A DNA stretch of 7,891 nt from Alphaproteobacteria bacterium (GTDB taxonomy: Bacteria; Pseudomonadota; Alphaproteobacteria; Micropepsales; Micropepsaceae). This document shows positions 6,171 through 7,891 of the stretch, piece after piece. A program made the translations under genes and the position numbers. Each line of letters starts with the position of its first letter. The first letter of the stretch is position 1. The stretch covers positions 1 through 7,891 of the forward strand of contig CANGRN010000041.1 of assembly GCA_947455695.1 (NCBI GenBank), in the 5' to 3' direction. The notes beneath the pieces were generated by a model that worked only from the letters and a program-made list of their open reading frames with translations, ran no database searches and was not told the DNA's origin.

Positions 6171-6896
6171 TCAGTAAAACACGTCATATTGCACGGTAAT
6201 GACTTCGCCGCTGTCCCGGTCCACCAGCAGGGCGTCATGGCCCACCCGCACCCAGATTGCGCCATAGGGCGGGGGCGGCAGGTCATAGGTGCCGTAATCG
6301 CTCAGCCAATAATCACGCGCCCAGAAGGCCGATGGCAGGAATTCGCCGAAGGTCCAGCGATGGTCATACCAGCCGGCGGGGCGGCGATAGTCGGGACCGC
6401 GGAAGCGGCGGGGGCTGCGGAAGTCGCGGTGATAGTCGCGGAAGCTGCTGAAGTCGTGGCGCTGGCCATTATAGCCGCGATTGCCGTAGCGGTTGTCGCC
6501 GCGATAATTCTGGCCGTTGCCGCGATAGTCGCGATTGTCCCGGTTATCGTAGCCGCGATAGTCGCGGTTGGTGCCGCCGCGGTTGTAATCGCGGCCCTGC
6601 TGCGGCGCCGCTGCTTGCGGCTGGGCGCCCCCACGATCACCCCTGTTACCCCTGTCGGCGTTCTGGCCGGGAAAGGTCCCCTGCGGCGCCTGGTTGGTGA
6701 AGCTGGTGGGACCGCCATTTCCGCCGCGCTGCGGCTGGCTGGGCGGCGGCTGCACGCCAAGTTGCCGCTGGGCCTGGTCCTGCACCTGCGGCGCGACGCT
6801 GGCCTTGCCGATTCTGTGCGGATTGTTGTCGGGCTGGGCCCATGCCGGCGCCATCAGCAGCGTCAGGGTGGCAGCGGAAATCAGCAATTTGCGCAT
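6171..6896 (-). CDS. RcnB-family secreted protein with Arg/Gly/Asn/Tyr-rich linker
   Basis: This 241-residue protein starts with a clear Sec signal (MRKLLISAATLTLLMAPAWA, cleavage after residue 20). Residues 21-80 are Gln/Pro/Gly-rich. Residues about 81-170 are a low-complexity linker built of RDYRG, NRDYRG and NYRGDNR-like units. The C-terminus (about 171-241) is an RcnB-like domain (PF11776): RRPAGWYDHRW, FWARDYWLSDYGTYDLPPPPYGAIWVRVG and DALLVDRDSGEV are its landmarks. E. coli RcnB is a small periplasmic protein involved in nickel/cobalt homeostasis; the alphaproteobacterial long forms are not characterised, so a metal role is only suggestive, and no rcnA exporter is seen here. The frame is open well upstream of 6896, but that part is antisense to the acetyltransferase gene; the signal peptide fixes this start. 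It is followed by a hairpin terminator. Confidence 0.85.
   Translation of the reverse strand: MRKLLISAATLTLLMAPAWAQPDNNPHRIGKASVAPQVQDQAQRQLGVQPPPSQPQRGGNGGPTSFTNQAPQGTFPGQNADRGNRGDRGGAQPQAAAPQQGRDYNRGGTNRDYRGYDNRDNRDYRGNGQNYRGDNRYGNRGYNGQRHDFSSFRDYHRDFRSPRRFRGPDYRRPAGWYDHRWTFGEFLPSAFWARDYWLSDYGTYDLPPPPYGAIWVRVGHDALLVDRDSGEVITVQYDVFY
6466..6595 (-). repeat. Short degenerate repeats inside the RcnB-like linker
   Basis: The DNA coding for the Arg/Tyr/Gly linker repeats a GCCGCGATAGTCGCG word exactly at 6519-6533 and 6552-6566 (33 bases, or 11 codons, apart), with several diverged relatives around it such as CCGCGATAATTC and GCCGCGGTTG. The period is in whole codons, so the repeat keeps frame and length change by slippage would be tolerated. 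Confidence 0.6.
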
Positions 6897-6977
6897 GATA
6901 ATTTGTCCAGAAAATAGCTTGGGTATAACCGATAGTGACGGTTTGGGTTCCACGCCCACGACCCTAAGGTCCAGGGG
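6897..6977. promoter_or_regulatory. Divergent intergenic region between rcnB-like and acetyltransferase genes
   Basis: These 81 bases must supply start signals for both divergent genes. The centre is AT-richer than its surroundings. On the + strand TTGTCC (6903-6908) and TATAAC (6924-6929) could be a -35/-10 pair, but the 15-base spacer is short. A small dyad AACCG/CGGTT surrounds ATAGTGA just after it (6927-6943). For the - strand gene I see no good pair. AAGG at 6966-6969 is the ribosome binding site for the + strand gene, 8 bases before ATG 6978. Confidence 0.4.
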
Positions 6978-7442
6978 ATGAGCGATTTTTCGATCCGCAC
7001 TGCGACTGCGTCCGATGCGCCCGCCATCGTGGCGCTGATCCGGGAGCTGGCGGACTATGAAAAGCTTGGGGCCGGTTTCGTCCTGGATGAAGCGGCCGTG
7101 GTCCGCGACTTGCTGGGCACGGCCTGCCATACCGACCTGGTTGTGGTGGACGGCGCGGCGGTGGGCATTGCCGTCTGGTTCTGGACCTACAAGACCTTCG
7201 GCGCCGTGCGCGGACTGTATGTGGAAGACCTGTATGTGCAGCCGGCTTTTCGCGGGCGCGGCCTGGGCCGCGCGTTGCTGGCGCATCTGGCGGGCAAGGC
7301 CGAAGGCGGGTTCATGGAGTGGCAGGTGCTGGACTGGAACACCCCGTCGATTGAATTCTACAAGAGCCTGGGCGCGGCGCCGCGTGACAGTTGGATCAAC
7401 TATCGCCTGATGGGCGATGCGCTTCGGAAACTCGCATCATGA
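6978..7442 (+). CDS. GNAT acetyltransferase, spermidine/spermine N-acetyltransferase-like
   Basis: The 154-residue protein is a single GNAT domain using acetyl-CoA. The N-terminus IRTATASDAPAIVALIRELADYEKL (6-30) and the core LYVEDLYVQPAFRGRGLG (80-97), with the pyrophosphate-binding RGRGLG loop, are followed by WQVLDWNTPSIEFYKSLGA (115-133). The EDLYV...RG.G.G and VLDWN..SI.FYKSLGA pairing is typical of the SSAT branch, which acetylates polyamines or thialysine-like amines in the cytoplasm. The exact substrate cannot be fixed from sequence, and many bacterial members are annotated simply as GNAT. ATG 6978 has AAGG 8 bases upstream. Its TGA overlaps the folA start by 4 bases (ATGA, 7439-7442), so the two are almost certainly cotranscribed and probably translationally coupled. 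Confidence 0.88.
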   Translation: MSDFSIRTATASDAPAIVALIRELADYEKLGAGFVLDEAAVVRDLLGTACHTDLVVVDGAAVGIAVWFWTYKTFGAVRGLYVEDLYVQPAFRGRGLGRALLAHLAGKAEGGFMEWQVLDWNTPSIEFYKSLGAAPRDSWINYRLMGDALRKLAS

Positions 7443-7891
7443 GTGAGATCGTGCTGGTCGTGGCCATCGCCGACAATGGCGTCATCGGCAAGGATGGCGG
7501 CATTCCCTGGCACATCTCCGAAGACCTGAAGCGCTTCAAGGCGCTGACCCTGAACCATACCATCGTGATGGGGCGCAAGACATGGGACTCGCTGCCCAGG
7601 AAGCCGCTGCCCGGACGGGTCAATGTGGTGGTGACGCGGCAAAAGGACTGGCGCGCCGAAGGGGCGATCACCGCATCCTCACTGGGCCAGGCGACAGCGG
7701 GCACCTCCGGCACGGTGATGGTGATTGGTGGCGCGGAAATCTACGAACGCGCCTTGCCGCTGGCTTCTCGCATCGAACTGACGGAAGTGCACAAGAACTT
7801 TGACGGCGATGCGCGGTTCGAACTGGACCGTAGCGGCTGGCGCGAGACGGCGCGCGAGGATCACGTCACGGCGGACGGCCTGCGCTATTCC
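7439..7891 (+). CDS. folA: Dihydrofolate reductase, 3' end cut by the window
   Basis: FolA reduces dihydrofolate to tetrahydrofolate with NADPH and is the target of trimethoprim. The frame stays open from ATG 7439 to the window edge, giving 151 residues; the family usually has about 160-175, so only the last C-terminal strand is missing. Signatures: VVAIADNGVIGKDGGIPWH (7-25), the catalytic acid Asp29 in SEDLKRFK, the NADPH-binding MGRKTWDSLP (44-53), PGRVNVVVTR (58-67) and VIGGAEIYERALP (95-107). Trp24 and Asp29 correspond to Trp22 and Asp27 of E. coli. No obvious own promoter or strong ribosome binding site is seen; the 4-base overlap with the acetyltransferase gene suggests coupling. In many bacteria folA follows thyA, which is not the case here. 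Confidence 0.95.
   Translation, partial: MSEIVLVVAIADNGVIGKDGGIPWHISEDLKRFKALTLNHTIVMGRKTWDSLPRKPLPGRVNVVVTRQKDWRAEGAITASSLGQATAGTSGTVMVIGGAEIYERALPLASRIELTEVHKNFDGDARFELDRSGWRETAREDHVTADGLRYS

Noticed and set aside
6466..6595. Repeat cluster as a CRISPR-like array
   Set aside because: The repeats are short, degenerate, in codon phase and inside a signal-peptide-bearing coding gene; there are no unique spacers or cas genes.
6189..6917. 242-codon + strand frame opposite the RcnB-like gene
   Set aside because: The Ala/Val/Ile-rich product (such as runs of AAIVAIV) comes from the repeat DNA of the - strand linker; it has no ribosome binding site or homology that I recognise.
6897..7286. N-terminal extension of the RcnB-like gene up to 7286 on the - strand
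   Set aside because: The extension is antisense to the acetyltransferase gene, and a complete signal peptide begins exactly at the 6896 start.

Overview
The window is a GC-rich chromosomal segment, most likely from an alphaproteobacterium. I infer this from the GlmM, ThiD and PurA sequences, the RcnB-type secreted protein and the codon usage; I cannot name a genus. It holds mainly housekeeping genes around one small, uncharacterised cluster. I see no rRNA, tRNA, CRISPR array, insertion sequence or phage gene.

Left part, + strand (1-2143): the body of glmM (phosphoglucosamine mutase, cell-wall precursor synthesis), cut by the window edge and interrupted near its 5' end by an in-frame TAG, followed after 9 bases by thiD (thiamine pyrimidine kinase). 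Next, still on the + strand (2210-4629), come four close-packed genes: an exported cyclase-family metal hydrolase, a membrane sterol desaturase/fatty acid hydroxylase-family protein, a 63-residue two-helix membrane protein and an exported cupin. The first three overlap by 1 and 4 bases, so they are probably translationally coupled. All four products are predicted to be exported or membrane proteins, and their joint function is unknown to me.

Right part: purA (adenylosuccinate synthetase) lies on the - strand and converges on the cupin gene. An extended DNA palindrome fills much of the gap between them. Upstream of purA is a readable sigma70-like promoter and a compact hairpin in the predicted leader. 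Further upstream, also on the - strand, is an RcnB-family secreted protein with a long Arg/Gly/Asn/Tyr-rich linker, followed by a hairpin terminator. Divergent from it on the + strand are a GNAT acetyltransferase resembling spermidine/spermine N-acetyltransferases and, overlapping its stop by 4 bases, folA (dihydrofolate reductase), which runs off the right edge.

The observations most worth a second look are the broken glmM start, the four-gene envelope cluster, the 57-bp interrupted palindrome between cupin and purA, and the purA leader hairpin. I do not see convincing evidence of a wholly new system.
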